Positions 34,601 to 47,049 are shown, counted from the stretch's first letter. The stretch is DNA of 64,000 bases from Agapanthus africanus (GCA_030015575.1 CM057338.1:129419546-129483545), one strand, 5' to 3'. Program-made: numbers and translations. The notes: generated by a model not told the origin, from the sequence alone.

Positions 34601-37384
34601 TCTCTGTTAAACAGAGAGCCTTTGGATTAAAAATCCAACGGTGAATAAAATTCACCAATTGATCTAAAAGATCATGGAATCAATTACGATCTCTCAATGG
34701 GGGATTTTCTTAATAAATTGATTCTTTTTCTTCTCATATAAATAGGAGTAAGGAGAGGAGGAAAAAGGAGACACAGAGGGAGAGAGAAAGAAAAATAGAA
34801 AGAGAATTTAATTCTCTAAAGAAGGGGAATCCCTCCCAAAAGCTCCCACAAAAAGAGAATTTAATTCTCAAACCAAGAGTTTAACTCCTCTAAAAGAACT
34901 TAGTTCTTCCTCTAGTTAAGATCTGCAGAAGCGGATCTTCCCACAAGTTGAGAATTTAATTCTCATCAGGGAGATTCTGTCATGCAGATTCAAAACTCAG
35001 GGGAAAAAACTGAATTCAAAAGAGTTTAACTCTTACAAAACATATGAGAATTTAATTCCTCTGAAACTAGGGTTTAATCCTTTAAAATGAATTTAATCCC
35101 TACAAAGAACAAAAAGAGAACTTGGTTCCTCAGAACCATAGAAGAACAGCTTGGACGCTACACAATAAAAAAAACTCATATGTTCCCACGTGAGCACCTT
35201 TGAGGAAAGAAAAAGGAAAGACTGAGATCTAGTCACGTGACCCCATGTGACCCCTGAGAAGTGCTCAGCACTTATAAAAGAGAAAAGGGAATAAACCTTA
35301 TTTTTGGAGCGCCTCACGTGACCTCACGTAACCCCTGAGAAGTGCTCGACACTTATAAAAGAGAAAATGGAATAAACCTTGTTCTTGGAGCGCCTCACGT
35401 GACCTCACGTGACCCCTGAGAAGTGCTCAGCACTTATAAAAGAGAAAAGGGAATAAATCCTATTTTTGGAACGCCTCATGTGACCCCACGTGACCCTTGA
35501 GAAGTGTTCAACACTTATAAAAGAGAAAAAGGGAATAAACCCTATTTTTGGAGCGGCTCACATGACCCCCCAAGTAGTGCTTAGCACTTATAAAGCAAAA
35601 AAAGAATAAATCAAAGGCAGTTTCCACTTTTGGGACGCCTCACGTGATCTCACGTGACGCAATATCGCTTAGCTCTTAGAAAAGAACAAAAGAATAAACC
35701 CGCAGAAGCAGCGCCTCAAATTCTTGAAGTTTAATATTACTTCAAGCACCTCACGTGACCCCACGTGAGCGCCCTTTGAATTTTAGTGTTTAACACTATT
35801 TCGAACACTTCACGTAACAGCACGTGAATGCTGAATATATACTGGTGTTGAACACTATGAAAGGCTAATATTAGCCGGATTCAGACCAAACTGCCAAGGA
35901 CCATCAATTGAGCCCCTCATGCTCAGGGTCTCCAAAACCAATCTCAGCCCCAAAGACAACTAATGAGCTCCCAACAAATGGCGTTTAAATTGATGTTCAT
36001 CCCATTCCCCCAGTCGGGACATTGGTTCAAGGGTACATCTCTTCACACCTCTGATATGTGTCGTTGTAATTTTTCAATGTTTTCAGAGAGATGGCGGGTC
36101 CCGACAACCAGAAACTTTACAGACTATGATGTCTTTAAACCCCATAGACTATAATGTCTTTAAACTGGACTATAATGTCTTTAAACTTTATGGATTATGA
36201 GGTCCTTAAACTCATGGATTATGATGTCCTTAAACTTATGGACCGCAATATCTCTAAACTAAAACAATAGAGTCCAAATGTTCTTTTGTTGGATCTAAAT
36301 GATCCTGTTAAGTAGATCTTAGTCTAAAATTAGACTAACGTATTCTTAACAAACGTTTAAATTGATCTTAGTCTCAAATGAGATTAACGATCTTTAAACC
36401 CAACCCAAAACCAAATCTAAGAAAATACGGATTTGGACTAATCCACTCCCTACGGGCGCAACATAAATTAGTCTCCGTATACAATCTACGGGTAATCGAA
36501 AATAAAACAAACACACACGACACGGAGTGACCATCTGGAGAAGGAGAAAGTTGTTGCCGCGATGCGGTAGCGTAATTAACTGCAGGGGCTTGCGCCTGCA
36601 GGGAAGAGCGTCCCCACAATAAAAAATCCCTCAAACGAGGGGGAATCTGACGAAATCTGCTACATCGGCCGCATCCGTCTAAACTTTCGATACATGGTGC
36701 CATAAATCACCTTGGCATCTTCGGAAAGGTGGACTGATAAATCCAAATAGTATCTGCCCCCAAATTCAGGCAAGACGACCTACGCGGTTCCGTCTCTGTC
36801 TTTCGGCGGAGAACACAGTTTTAATGTATATAGATAATATCAAACTATAACCAATCTCTATCAAAATCTCATCAAAAATATATTTTGGAAAATAATTCAC
36901 ATATGTAAACTTCTCAATCATAATGTAAGAATATATTTTAAATAACTCATACCCTTAATTTAAGATTTAAAAGAATTCTAAAAATATATTTCGATTTAGT
37001 AAATATTTGATATTAGATATCTTGAAATTTAAACGTAAAAGATAAAAGCAAAATAAGATATAAGATGGCAACCATATGATGACAGTTAACAAAATATAAC
37101 TTATTTTTAACTTGTGACTATTAAAACATATATGATGATCTAGATATATGATATATAAAGATCTAAAAATATAACATATGTATTATACCAGATTCACATA
37201 GATACATTTTACCGGTAAATCTCAGATTCAATCTTCCACCATATTGGGTTCTAAACTTGCGGGTCGGGTCAGATAACGACTACTACTATTCGAATCATTC
37301 GCGACCCAATAGATAGAATAAAAGAAATATAAAGTAAGTATTAAAATACCAATTAATGTCATATAACCGTACTAGGGTGTTACA
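31694..37384 (-). mobile_element. 5' LTR of the chromovirus, split by a solo LTR
   Basis: Reverse strand runs from tgtaacaccctagtac (at 37384) to ..gaagcggggtgtgaca (at 31694). Without the nested LTR it is about 2.8 kb, close to the 2.85-kb chromovirus-type solo LTR at 59848-62698 with which it shares both ends. AT-rich, with no gene that I can support; several short open frames are chance. Confidence 0.75.
33927..36815 (+). mobile_element. Solo Tat-type LTR (LTR f) in the chromovirus LTR
   Basis: From tgttcccgccaaaatttt to ..ggcggagaaca, 2889 bp, flanked by an imperfect target duplication (caatt, 33922-33926; cagtt, 36816-36820). TATA at about 34736-34744. The 5' half has its own vocabulary of micro-hairpins (CATATGC-AAA-GCATATG at 34104-34120) and repeated CACGTG-bearing units of about 70-120 bp at 35170-35830. 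The 3' half, from the GGAC..GTCC dyads on, matches the LTRs of H and G. No internal region adjoins it. Confidence 0.85.
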
Positions 37385-38312
37385 AGTGATTAATTACCAT
37401 TTACATCGATACCCTAGTGTTTATAGTGCATGTTCGAGTGATAGTGTCATCGATTGGTTGTATCAAGTATGGCAGTGAAGTTATTAAACATCGAAATCAA
37501 TCGAACAATGATAATCATTGAAAAACGGTAGAGATGCGTACTTGTATGCAACCAGTTAGATACATGAACATATATTGAAACCTGAGGAAATGGGGAAATC
37601 ATGGTAGAATCGAACCCATATTTAGCGAGATATTTAATGCTTTAAAGGATCATTTGATATTAGTGACAGTGATACGTGTAGGTATTTGTGCTTAACGGCA
37701 CGGCTGACAGGGTTATGTCCCGGGCATATTTTTGACCGCCGTCTTAGGCATGCACGAGATCCTTTCTAAATATAAGAATACATTCCACCGATCAATTTCA
37801 AATGGTATAAAGACCGTTAGTTTAGTGACTTACATATTAACCTAAAGTACTGTCATGATCCATGCCCATTACTGCTATCTGTTTATGTTATTTTATACAT
37901 TCATGTTAGTGTTTTATACCCGCCGTTTTCACGCTTCACTATTTATTGTCACTGGTTTAGTATTATTATATTATAATATTTTGTCGCTCTGACTACATAA
38001 ATATGCATGCTCAGAAGAAGAAGTAGACCTGTCTTATTTTGAGAAGATTGTGGAGATTCAGACAAGTGAATCAGCTGTATCATTCTTTTGATATCACTGG
38101 TTAGTTATCTTTTTTATTTGTATTTGTTGCACTTGGTTTCCTTTATATCTGATAGTTTTAGTGACTGTATTATCTTATCATCCGAGTTAGATTACTGCTA
38201 TCATGTACTGTTAGAAACCGATGTGTGATTACGGCAGGATTATTTTTTGACCGTAAGAGTATGGTTGATCTTGTCATTCTTGTATTCCGTATTTTGGGAA
38301 ACGGGGCGTGAC
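37385..38312 (+). mobile_element. Probable fragment of another chromovirus-type LTR end
   Basis: The stretch ends in tccgtattttgggaaacg followed by gggcgtgaca, matching the 3' end of the chromovirus LTR (tacgtattttgggaagcg and gggtgtgaca on the reverse strand). Orientation is forward, opposite to the neighbouring chromovirus. The left limit is unclear. Confidence 0.5.
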
Positions 38313-38789
38313 ATGGAGTCCCGTTTCTTCTTTGGATTTAGGTTAAAACCTATCTGTTCGAACTCGCAATTACACCCGCTCATTTCTGAACCCCTCCTAC
38401 CCAAGCCTTTGCTCCGCAAATGCAAGACTCGTTTATTTAAATAAATTAATAGACAAAGTAGCTGCTTTTCAAAAAATTTAAAGCTTGTCGGAGTAGCACC
38501 TTTATTTTATTTTTTTTTGCAAGTAATTTAACATATGCTATGAACATTTTTGTAATTTTTCATTAAATGTGTTATTAATAGGTAAAATCGGTAAACCAAA
38601 GAAAAACAGACTAGTTCATAAACTTGCCCAAAACCCGCCCAAACCCATAGATGAAGATTGTGTTTATAATATAGTAAATCCATCGGGTTAGAGCGGGTTT
38701 TGATTTAATGTTAAATTTTCATGTCGAGCAAAAACTTGATGAACTATATGCCCAATCAACTTGTTTACACCCCATACAACGAACAATTT
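38313..38789. other. No gene seen
   Basis: AT-rich intergenic sequence between the LTR fragment and a foldback element. Nothing coding or repeated recognised. Confidence 0.6.
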
Positions 38790-39110
38790 TTGGGAATTAG
38801 CAATTTTTTCAAAATATTTAACAAAATGGTGTTCCCCTAAAATATTTAAGAGAATGATGTTGGGCTGCTGATTAACTCGGTTTAGTTGTTAACTAAAACC
38901 ACATTTTTAAAGTGCGGTTTTAAGCTAAAATCTTCACAAAAATCTTATAGGTTAAAAAACGATTTTTATAAGCATTTTATCTTAAAACCGCATTTTAAAA
39001 GTGCGGTTTTAGTTAAGAATACATAAAACGGGCTAATTTCCAGCCCAACACCATTCTGCTAAATATTTTTTGGATAACAACATTTTGCTATATGTCAAAA
39101 AAATTGATAA
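38790..39110. mobile_element. Foldback (long inverted repeat) MITE-like element
   Basis: The two halves are reverse complements over about 150 bp each with a short centre near 38950. Left arm words: caaaatggtgttcccc, gaatgatgttgggctg, taaaaccacatttttaaag. Right arm (reverse complement): caaaatgttgttatcc, gaatggtgttgggctg, taaaaccgcacttttaaaa. No target duplication settled. It lies some 500-800 bp upstream of the NRPB12 start. Confidence 0.7.
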
Positions 39111-39456
39111 TAATTGTCCTACATACAACTCGTTTTAAAAATGTTTTTAATTTTTCTTTTTTAGTGTGCACATGCGTTGCAGGGGTAAACTAAAAGTAAA
39201 AGATTAATTAGGAGATGTGAGAGAAAGACAGACGCGGAGTATTTTAGTATTTTTGTCTCTTTTTGAGATGACGAGGTGGATAGCCTAAGAGTAAAGGATT
39301 TTCTCCTTTTTTTTGCCGTTCTTTTTTCAAAAAATGTGACCGGTGGACCTCTCACCAAAATAAAAAAGAGTTAAGTACAAAAAATCTGATTGTTAAAGCT
39401 GGATTTTTTTTTTGAATTATTTAATAGAGAATATCATATTTTGTACTGGATCAGAC

Positions 39457-39601
39457 TGGGCCGGGCCTCAAAATCTGGGGTCCATTGAAAAAACGCAATT
39501 TCCGCGAAATTAGCTGCAGAAACTAATATATATCTCCCCATTTAAACCCCAAATGGAGCAAAGAGCCACCTTTCCCCCAAATCAGGGAGGAAAAAACCCT
39601 A
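39457..39601 (+). promoter_or_regulatory. NRPB12 promoter: site II element and telo-box
   Basis: A TGGGCC site II word (39457-39462) followed by gggcct, and a telo-box AAACCCTA (39594-39601) 20 bases before the start codon. Site II plus telo-box is the known arrangement in promoters of plant ribosomal protein and other housekeeping genes. A TATA-like tatatat lies near 39528-39534. Confidence 0.6.
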
Positions 39602-39620
39602 GCTTTGACCTCAATTCATC

Positions 39621-42600
39621 ATGGATCCCCAGCCAGAACCCGTGAGCTATCTTTGCGGAGGTAATCGATCGATCGATCGATCGATCGATCGCATCCCTCT
39701 CATTCTCTCTTTTGTGAAAAAATTCATGAAAATTATCTCCTAATTAAATCGTGCACTTGATCGTTGTTTAGATTGTGGAACCGAGAACACTTTGAAGCCA
39801 GGCGATGTGATTCAGTGCAGGGAGTGCGGTTATCGCATCCTCTACAAGAAGCGCACTCGCAGAAGTACGCATCTTTTATAATTTTTACCCTCCTTTTTTT
39901 TCAGTTTAACATATTGTTTGAAGTGTAGGATGATTTGATATTTATATGCTGAACTTGATTTTGAGGATATACTTGATATGAAAAGAATTCCTTTTGTATA
40001 TTTATATTAATATTTCGGACTAAAAATTCTTTCTTTATTTGTTGAATTTGATCTGTGGGGTATGCTTGGAGCGAGGATAGGCATTAGTTGAGTGATAAAG
40101 ATTCCGTCTTCTTTCTTTCTTTTTGATTGAACAGATTGGTCTCCAATAGATTTGAGAGCAAGATTGGTTTTAACTTACTAATAGTAAGTATACCAATATT
40201 ATTATTGACTTTTATATACGAGTTCATTGACTCAGTTGAATCTCGAGAATTGGTTGTGCATAATTGCGATGCTGGTATTGATTTTTGAGTTATCCATTTG
40301 GAAAGTTGGGTTATTTGATGCATGTAATTCTTGTCCAAGCTAGTTGTACTAGTATTTTTGTATGTGCGATGCACGTGTGTATATTTTGAACAATATATAT
40401 ACATCGCACTAAAGGCGGATGTAAATTTTTTTATGCTTCACATTACATGAAAATTTCTAAAGATATCTATAGTTTTACTAAATTTAAATTAAATGGATGC
40501 AGTTAGTGGTAGTATTAGAATTGAAAATTTTATGGGTTATACAAATAACAAAGATAAATGGCTTATGTACAAATTTGTAAGGCATATCTCCTCATTGGCT
40601 TTGGAACATGAGAGTGTGTAATGAATTATGAGAGGGAGAAATATGATTGTTGACTTTTCATTTTCTTATTTTTATTTTTCGTGGTGAATGGGGTGGACAT
40701 CTCCAATTCTCGACTTTGGCTATTGGAATTTTGTCATTTTTTATTTTTTATTTTGTTGATTAATGACATCATCAAAGAGAGTTCTAGTTATAATAGTTAA
40801 GATATGATACTCCCTCCATTTCACAGTACTCTTTTTTTCTCTCTTTATTTTTTGATCAAATTACTTGTCTATTTAGAACTTCAAGGTAGATGTTTTACTC
40901 CACTCTTCTAAAACCGAAGCAGTTTATACGTGGAGTACCAAAACTTTCCCTATATATTAATGCTCATTCAAGTTTCAAGAGAATTAATGAATACTACCAT
41001 GGGCTTATTTTGAGAATTTCACATCTATGACTTTTTAGAGTTTATAAAAGTTATACTTTTCACTGTTAGTGAGGGAGTATGGGAAAGGGATTGATTATGG
41101 ATATAGTTGTTACTTTCCGCTTATCTTTTTCATTAAAAGGAATAAACACTATTTCCGTCAATGAATCTGAAAATTTTCAAATACAGATAGATTATTAAAC
41201 AGGACAAAATTAGCTCTATCTACACCCTTGGCGTTCCAATTCATGACACCAAAGACCGACAGCTTAACTCATGTATTAACTACATGTAAGGAAAATAAAA
41301 CATTAGCTTTTATTCTAAACTTACATTCTGATTCCATCTGGAATTCAACTACAACGTTCTTTTAAATACGTCGATTTCATCTTTGAGCACTTCAATCATA
41401 TCCGTCGAATCCATCAAGTTGTCATGAAGACACTAATATTCTAGAATTGTAGTTGTAACTATGTTCACACAGCAATAAAGTAGATGTTTTCTCTTCATTT
41501 TCTTACCTGCTTCATAAATCTTGCATTTTTTGAAAACTAAAAAAACTGCGCATTTACCGCTTACCAATGAAGTTATTAGTTATTGAGGTCTTTTGGCTTA
41601 TACAGCCTAGAACCATACCGATGCCTGATGGAGCTTCGTGAAAGCACGTCCTTTAATTCTAGAACAACATGAAATCTGAACTGAGCCCTGCCTGATTATG
41701 TTTGGTTATGGTTGAACTACTTATAAAACCTGAAAGGGCTACCATTACAATCAGGTAATTTTACAAGGTAGAAAATTTATTAACCATTCCGCCGCACATT
41801 AAGCTTGTTCTATGACCAAATTACTGCACATGGCAGATTACTCATTCCTTGATCCATTGTTATCAAACTTTCCCATAAGAGTTGTAACATGGAATTTTAT
41901 CAACCTGACATATTGTTTGGTTTTCCTTTTGCAAGAAAGATGGTGATCTATTGCAGCAGAAATTATTTTGTGACAAAAGAAGAACTTTTTCTTCAAAGAG
42001 TATTTGAGTAGAGTGGATAGATAATCAAGGCAATGGAAAGACATTAAATTTGACTTCTTTTCTACCCTTTCCATTATGCTTGTTTCCAAGGACACAATAC
42101 CAAGGAAAACGTAGCAGTAACAACATACTGAGCTTTTCATATGAATCACACACCCTATGATGCTCCGAGATTCGGTATACTAGTATGTGGATAATATAGA
42201 TCTATTAAAATTTGGTGGATGCATAGTAGATAGTACAAGAAGATATTTGAGTTGTTAACATATATCTGCTAATTTCCTGTAGATTTCTAACATGAATTTA
42301 TAAGTTTATAAGCATTAAGTAGATATTCACATGAAATTGGTGTAATAATGTATTAAGTCATGAACATCAAGTTGGGCAGTGCCCGTCTTCCTTAAATAAG
42401 TTATTTTTAGGTATTTTTTCCCTGTAGACGTTCGCAAAACCATATAATCTATGAATAAATATGGTCGAAAATGAGGAAATAGATAATATCAAATTCAAAT
42501 TTATACAAAACATTGGACTGAATGTGTGCCTAAACTAGATAGAGACATTTAATTGACAGCCTTATTAACCATCTATACAGTTGTTTTACAATGCACAATT

Positions 42601-45600
42601 TAATTTCCAGTGGGGAGGATGCATAGAGGCAAATGTAGCTTGTTTAAAAGAACCCAGAAAAGTTTGATTAGTACATAGTAGAGCAATCTCTGATGGTTGT
42701 AAAGCATAAATTATAATTGATAGCATGGTTCAAATTTTTTTTTTAGTATGGTTCATGTCATAGAATGTGACAAAGTTTTACGTTGGCTGTCACAAGCCTA
42801 CCACAACCCTCACCCTTTCTCATCCGGACTTGGGACCGGCAACGGTGGGTTTAAAATTAACATTGGAAGGGCAAGAGATATCACCGAGCGACCAGTTTAG
42901 ATATCTAGGTTCCATCATCCAAAGGAATGGGGAGATCGATAGTTATGTTAATCAAAGGATCCAAGCTGGTTGGTTGAAATGGAGGAGTGCAACAGGGATT
43001 TTGTGTGATCGTAACTTTCCGTTAAAATTGAAAGGGAAGTTTTATCGGAGCGCTATTCGGCCTGCCTTATTATATGGTACAGAATGCTGGGCTCCTAAGA
43101 AGCATCATACACAAAAGATGCACGTAGCAGAGATGCGCATGCTTCGTTGGATGTGCGGTAACACTAGAAAAGACAAGGTGCGAAATGAGGATATTCGTGC
43201 AAAAGTTGGTGTAGCACCCGTGGAGGAGAAGATGCGGGAAAACCGGCTTAGATGGTTTGGTCATGTGCGACGCAGACCTATGGAAGCACCGGTTCGACGA
43301 ATAGATACTCTCGATATGGGTAATGGCAAAAGGGCAAAAGGGAGACCGAAGAAAACAGGGATGGAGGTGATACGAAACGATATGGTTGCCAAAGGACTCA
43401 ATGAAAGTATATTGTTCGATAGAAGTGAGTGGAGACAGAGGATTCATGTGCTGGACCCGGCGTGATTCTCATGTTGGTTCATGTAGCCTACCCCATATGC
43501 TTGGGATAAAAGGCTCAGTTGTTGTTGTTGATGGTTCAAATTGACAAATTTTGTATTAGGGTTGCTTGCCATGGGAGTACTGTGATATGGGATAAGACCT
43601 CATGGTGAAGCAATTAACTTTTACGGCTGATATAAATAGCAATACTCCGCTTGTTGATTTGATACCGTTGCATAGTGCATCGTGTAGAGCCAAACCAGTG
43701 ATTAATGACTGTTATAGAGATCGAACTGCCTATCAAACTTAAAAGTGGCATTTCTAGTTCATAATGGTTCGAGGAGTGCTTCCATTAGTGACCTAGATTT
43801 CAATCAGCTAAATTGTTGGGGGGGGGGGGGGGGGGGGAGGATAAACTCTTAAGTAGGAAAGAGATTAAAGGGAGTATCTTGGGAGAGCACCTTCTTCTGA
43901 CTTCCACATAAGAAAAAGTGTGTTTTATGATGAAAGGAAAAAGGGTAAATTGATATGACGAAATACAAATAATGAGATTTAATTTTTTAAAAAATGATGA
44001 CTTACCATCTTCCATTTAGCTCTCAGGCTACGGAAAAAAAATGATTAGTTTGTTATCAAATCCTATGTAGCAGAAAAAGTGAGCAACACCACTTACTCTA
44101 TTTCAAGCAAAAATTGTAGCAAAATATGGTCAGCTGGCACTCTCTCTATACGATCCACTTTCATTTGATTTTCTTTTTGCCAAACATGAAACATGCCTAA
44201 AATACCTGTTCACAAAATAAAAGAAAGACCTTGCAACTTTTGAAGATTATGAAGAGCAAAATAGAAATTAGAAAATTAAAACTTGAAATTGTGAATGCAT
44301 GCTTCTCCATCTATTTCCACCATGCTGCGTATAGGGAAAAAAAATACTTCTTATGAAGAAGAAAACAGCATGCACTAAAAAGACTTAGATAAAATAGTGT
44401 GGACGTGTGCTGAAATAGTCTTCTCCTCTATTGTTTTCCTACTTGATCTTTGTTTTTCTTGCATTATAAGATGGGATTTGGACCCATGGGACTCACATCC
44501 TCCCCTAATAAATAGAGTTTGTTTCCTTTCTACTTGTCGGTTGGATGCCTCAAACTTGTGACCACCTAGGCGTAGTTCTCATGCCTTGTCAACTTACCCC
44601 ACCCCTTTGTTTCGAGGATCTGTAACCTGACTGTCAATGCATAAACTGATATTTGGAAACAATAGGATAAGTTAGAACAAGATTTGTTTTGGAGAAATAG
44701 GGTTCTGATTTTGTTTTAAAGGGCACACTTTTGATTTAGCTGCATGTATTGGATTCTATGGGCAAAGAAATCCAACATAATTATAGGCTGAGCTTTTTAT
44801 TTTCCAAATGAAATGATTTAGTTAAAACCATCCAATTCGCATGGTTCAAGCTCTCAAGAGAAAATAACTATTCTGTTCTTCTTGTTTCTTTAGTTACTGT
44901 TCGGTTACTGCCTAATAGTGAAAATAAGGCTTAAATGGATTCACAGTCCAATTTGAATGGAACATCTTTCTTTATTTCTTTACTGTGTGCGTGCGCGTGC
45001 CCCCGCGCGCTTGAGCACATGCGATTGCAAGCGCGATGCATATGTGTGATTGTGTGTGCATGTGTGCTGGTTGGTTGGTTGGTTGGGGTGAGCAAGTGGG
45101 CATTTTTATTAATTATGTTAAATTGTTTCAAGAAGGCGAAAAATATGCGAGTCCATAAAATGTTCTAAGGGGATACATACTCGCGGTTCTTGAGAACCGC
45201 TGTTCTTCTGAAGCGGTTCAAATGTTCTAAGGGGATACTACAGTGGTTCAAATGTTTCATCTGCAGGCCTTGCCCACAGCTTACATATTGTTGGGGCTAA
45301 CCGACGTTTGTTTTTATCTTTTATGCAAAGCACCTACTTGTTTTACCTTATATTGGTAGCAGGATGCCTTCTACACTTGATATCTACAACTCGTTTTCTA
45401 GTACAATTTCCACATGTGCTTGTTTTTATTGTTTCTACGGAAAAATGCTCCGATTGACTCTTGTTGTGGGGGAGCTTCACAAATTATTGAAAAATCTACC
45501 ATAATGTTAATTGGAAACAATGCCTGTAGCTTATTGGCTGATTCTTCTTGGTCTGCATGTTTTCTATCCCTTCATCTATTCTCATGTCACCGGTTTTTAT

Positions 45601-45652
45601 TCTCTTCCATTTTTCTTTTTTTGCTGCAGTCGTTCAATACGAAGCCCGCTGA
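39621..45652 (+). CDS. NRPB12: RNA polymerase subunit 12 (NRPB12-like), three exons
   Basis: Encodes the small zinc-ribbon subunit shared by plant nuclear RNA polymerases, which helps assemble and stabilise the enzyme core. Coding exons are 39621-39660, 39772-39864 and 45630-45652; all borders are GT..AG and phases agree, giving exactly 51 residues, the usual plant length. It begins [20 protein letters not shown], and the four zinc ligands are C12, C15, C29 and C32 (CGDC and CREC). The C-terminus RTRRIVQYEAR is the strongly conserved end of the family. The gene looks intact. Intron 1 is 111 bp; intron 2 is 5765 bp and carries an unresolved repeat, a Stowaway MITE, a LINE and a G20 tract, yet its last exon of 23 bases encodes the conserved tail. 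No paralogue is visible, and the 3' untranslated region probably ends within the next few hundred bases. Confidence 0.93.
39664..39691. repeat. (ATCG)7 microsatellite at the intron 1 donor
   Basis: Seven perfect units start three bases after the splice donor GT of NRPB12 intron 1. The repeat is self-complementary. Confidence 0.95.
40348..40803. repeat. Interspersed repeat, class unresolved (copy 1)
   Basis: Begins actagtatttttgtatgtgc followed by gatgcacgtg and ends tctagttataatagttaaga. The copy at 53823-54215 shares the start word (tgcaatgcacgt), a middle gtggacat word and the end word ttataatagtaaaga. The ends recall common plant non-autonomous DNA repeats but I see no inverted termini. 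Located in NRPB12 intron 2. Confidence 0.5.
40810..41077. mobile_element. Stowaway-type MITE in NRPB12 intron 2
   Basis: 268 bp, starts ctccctccatttcacagtac and ends gttagtgagggag, flanked by TA on both sides (40808-40809, 41078-41079). The CTCCCTC terminus and TA duplication are those of Stowaway (Tc1/mariner-derived) MITEs. Inner inverted similarity is weak, so it is an old copy. Confidence 0.75.
42725..43542 (+). mobile_element. 5'-truncated RTE-type LINE with 12-bp target duplication
   Basis: The insertion (42737-43530) is flanked by perfect copies of atggttcaaatt (42725-42736 and 43531-43542). The forward frame 42767-43465 (232 codons) encodes the C-terminal part of the RTE protein: [20 protein letters not shown], then [20 protein letters not shown], then [20 protein letters not shown]. 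The end is cttgggataaaaggctcag plus (ttg)n, the short-repeat tail of RTE elements. The first 90 bases (with ctcatccggacttgggaccg) are not shared with the second copy and may come from elsewhere in the element. It sits in sense in NRPB12 intron 2. The frame is open, but RT itself is absent. Confidence 0.9.
43818..43837 (+). repeat. G20 homopolymer
   Basis: Twenty uninterrupted G residues in NRPB12 intron 2. Prone to length error in assembly and able to form quadruplexes. Confidence 0.9.
43840..45620. other. Rest of NRPB12 intron 2, no gene seen
   Basis: Contains a purine/pyrimidine GT-rich run with ggttggttggttggttgg (about 45067-45086), the perfect palindrome gcggttcttgagaaccgc near 45183-45200 and a partial duplication of ttctaaggggatac (about 45163 and 45227). 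The open frames here are short and unsupported. Confidence 0.6.
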
Positions 45653-47049
45653 AGAGCTTCGCAATGCAATAGGTGGAGATGAAGTAAATTATCTTGTTTG
45701 GAAATGCCGAAAAATGCGATTCTCTTAAGGATTTGAGTGACCGTGTGAAGAATATTTTAGCTTTACCTGTATAAGACACTTGTGAGGAACCTACATTAAG
45801 TACTGCATGCCTGTTATGCTGCCATGTGGCATGCTTAATTTAATTCAGCACAGTTTAGACTTGCCCTATCAGATGTAATCTTTCTATTTATACTTTTGTG
45901 TGGCAGAGATGTGAGATTTATTTTGGTGAGTTCGTATTTATACATCAGGTAGGGTTTGTTATTGCTTGAACAATCAGCTACATGTTTTCTTCTTATAGTT
46001 CTGTTGGGTAGGAGAAGTTTTTGTTAGAGTATTTGTAGATCAATATTTTGAACCGTCTTATTTGGGATGGGAAATTCCTGGCTTTAGGTCCGCTATTAAT
46101 AATAGTGGAGAGATTATTTCTATTCATCTCGGTATCGAATAGATGAGATGCAAAGTTATCATGAATCCAGAATTCCGAGGCTTTAGTCTGATGTTGGCAG
46201 TATCACAAATCTTTTAGTCTAATGTTGGCAGTATCACAAATCTTTGGTTGCATCTTCGCAGTTGACTCAAATGACTAAATTGAGTGGTTATTCATAATGA
46301 AGTACACAACAGGAATAATGAATCTATTCAAAATTGAGAATTCAATGGTGTGCGAGTGGAATCCCCTTAGATTGATTTATTGAGATTTCTGCTCGTTTGA
46401 GATGAAAATTTACCAGACAAGTTATCTATGAATATCATGGATTATTAACTGCTTCACCAGTGCGAGTGCCACTGTAATGTTGTGGTAAAAGCCTCTTGTC
46501 GCTCAACAATAACTTGGGGTTCAAACTCTGCGTGCATTAGGGTATGGGCTATTTTTTAAAAATAAAATCCGAAACATAACTGCCTCACTAGTATCCCATA
46601 ATTGACATGGTTTGTACCCCTACTGGCATTCAACAAGGAAACCTACCATCATATTCATAATATTTCCAGCTTAATGGGTGAGAAGACCTATCATCTTCAG
46701 GTTTTCTCCATTGCTTCCAGTCCAAAATTCAAACCTCGAGCATCATTCCAAATCCAAGTTCTGTAATTTTCCCGACAATGATATTCATTGAAAATATGCC
46801 TCAACATACCATTTACTTATTTGATACAATATATATAGAGATCGAGAATGCTCCTTGAAATATTCCCTAATCTAACTTGAACTTTTAGAGGAGAAATTGT
46901 TATCTATCCCTTATTTACTACATTCGGCCATAGAAAAAAAATTACTGCCTCCCTACTCAATATGTATCACTCTTCTATCTCAGAAAGATAAACATATCTG
47001 TGAAAAAATACTGATAGGCCCTTTCTTTAAAATCTGTTTCTATTTTGTC
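45653..47049. other. Intergenic region after NRPB12
   Basis: Probably holds the NRPB12 3' untranslated region to somewhere before 46000. A 31-bp tandem duplication (tagtctgatgttggcagtat..) lies at about 46184-46245. No gene seen. Confidence 0.55.

Larger units (their letters stand above)
29524..37384 (-). mobile_element. Chromovirus (Ty3/Gypsy, Tekay/Del-like) remains, reverse strand
   Basis: On the reverse strand the order from right to left is 5' LTR (37384-31694, interrupted by a solo LTR), initiator-Met-type PBS (31684-31673), poorly preserved gag region, then protease-side spacer, RT and RNase H down to 29524, where H takes over. The element is broken in several places and its 3' half is not in the window. 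Old, judging by degradation and by the two later insertions that affect it. Confidence 0.8.

Noticed and set aside
41838-42149. Reverse 103-codon frame in NRPB12 intron 2
   Set aside because: No similarity recognised, low-complexity lysine and serine content, and an intronic position with no splice support.
44935-45168. Overlapping cysteine-rich frames on both strands
   Set aside because: Created by the GT/GC-rich low-complexity run near 44990-45090.
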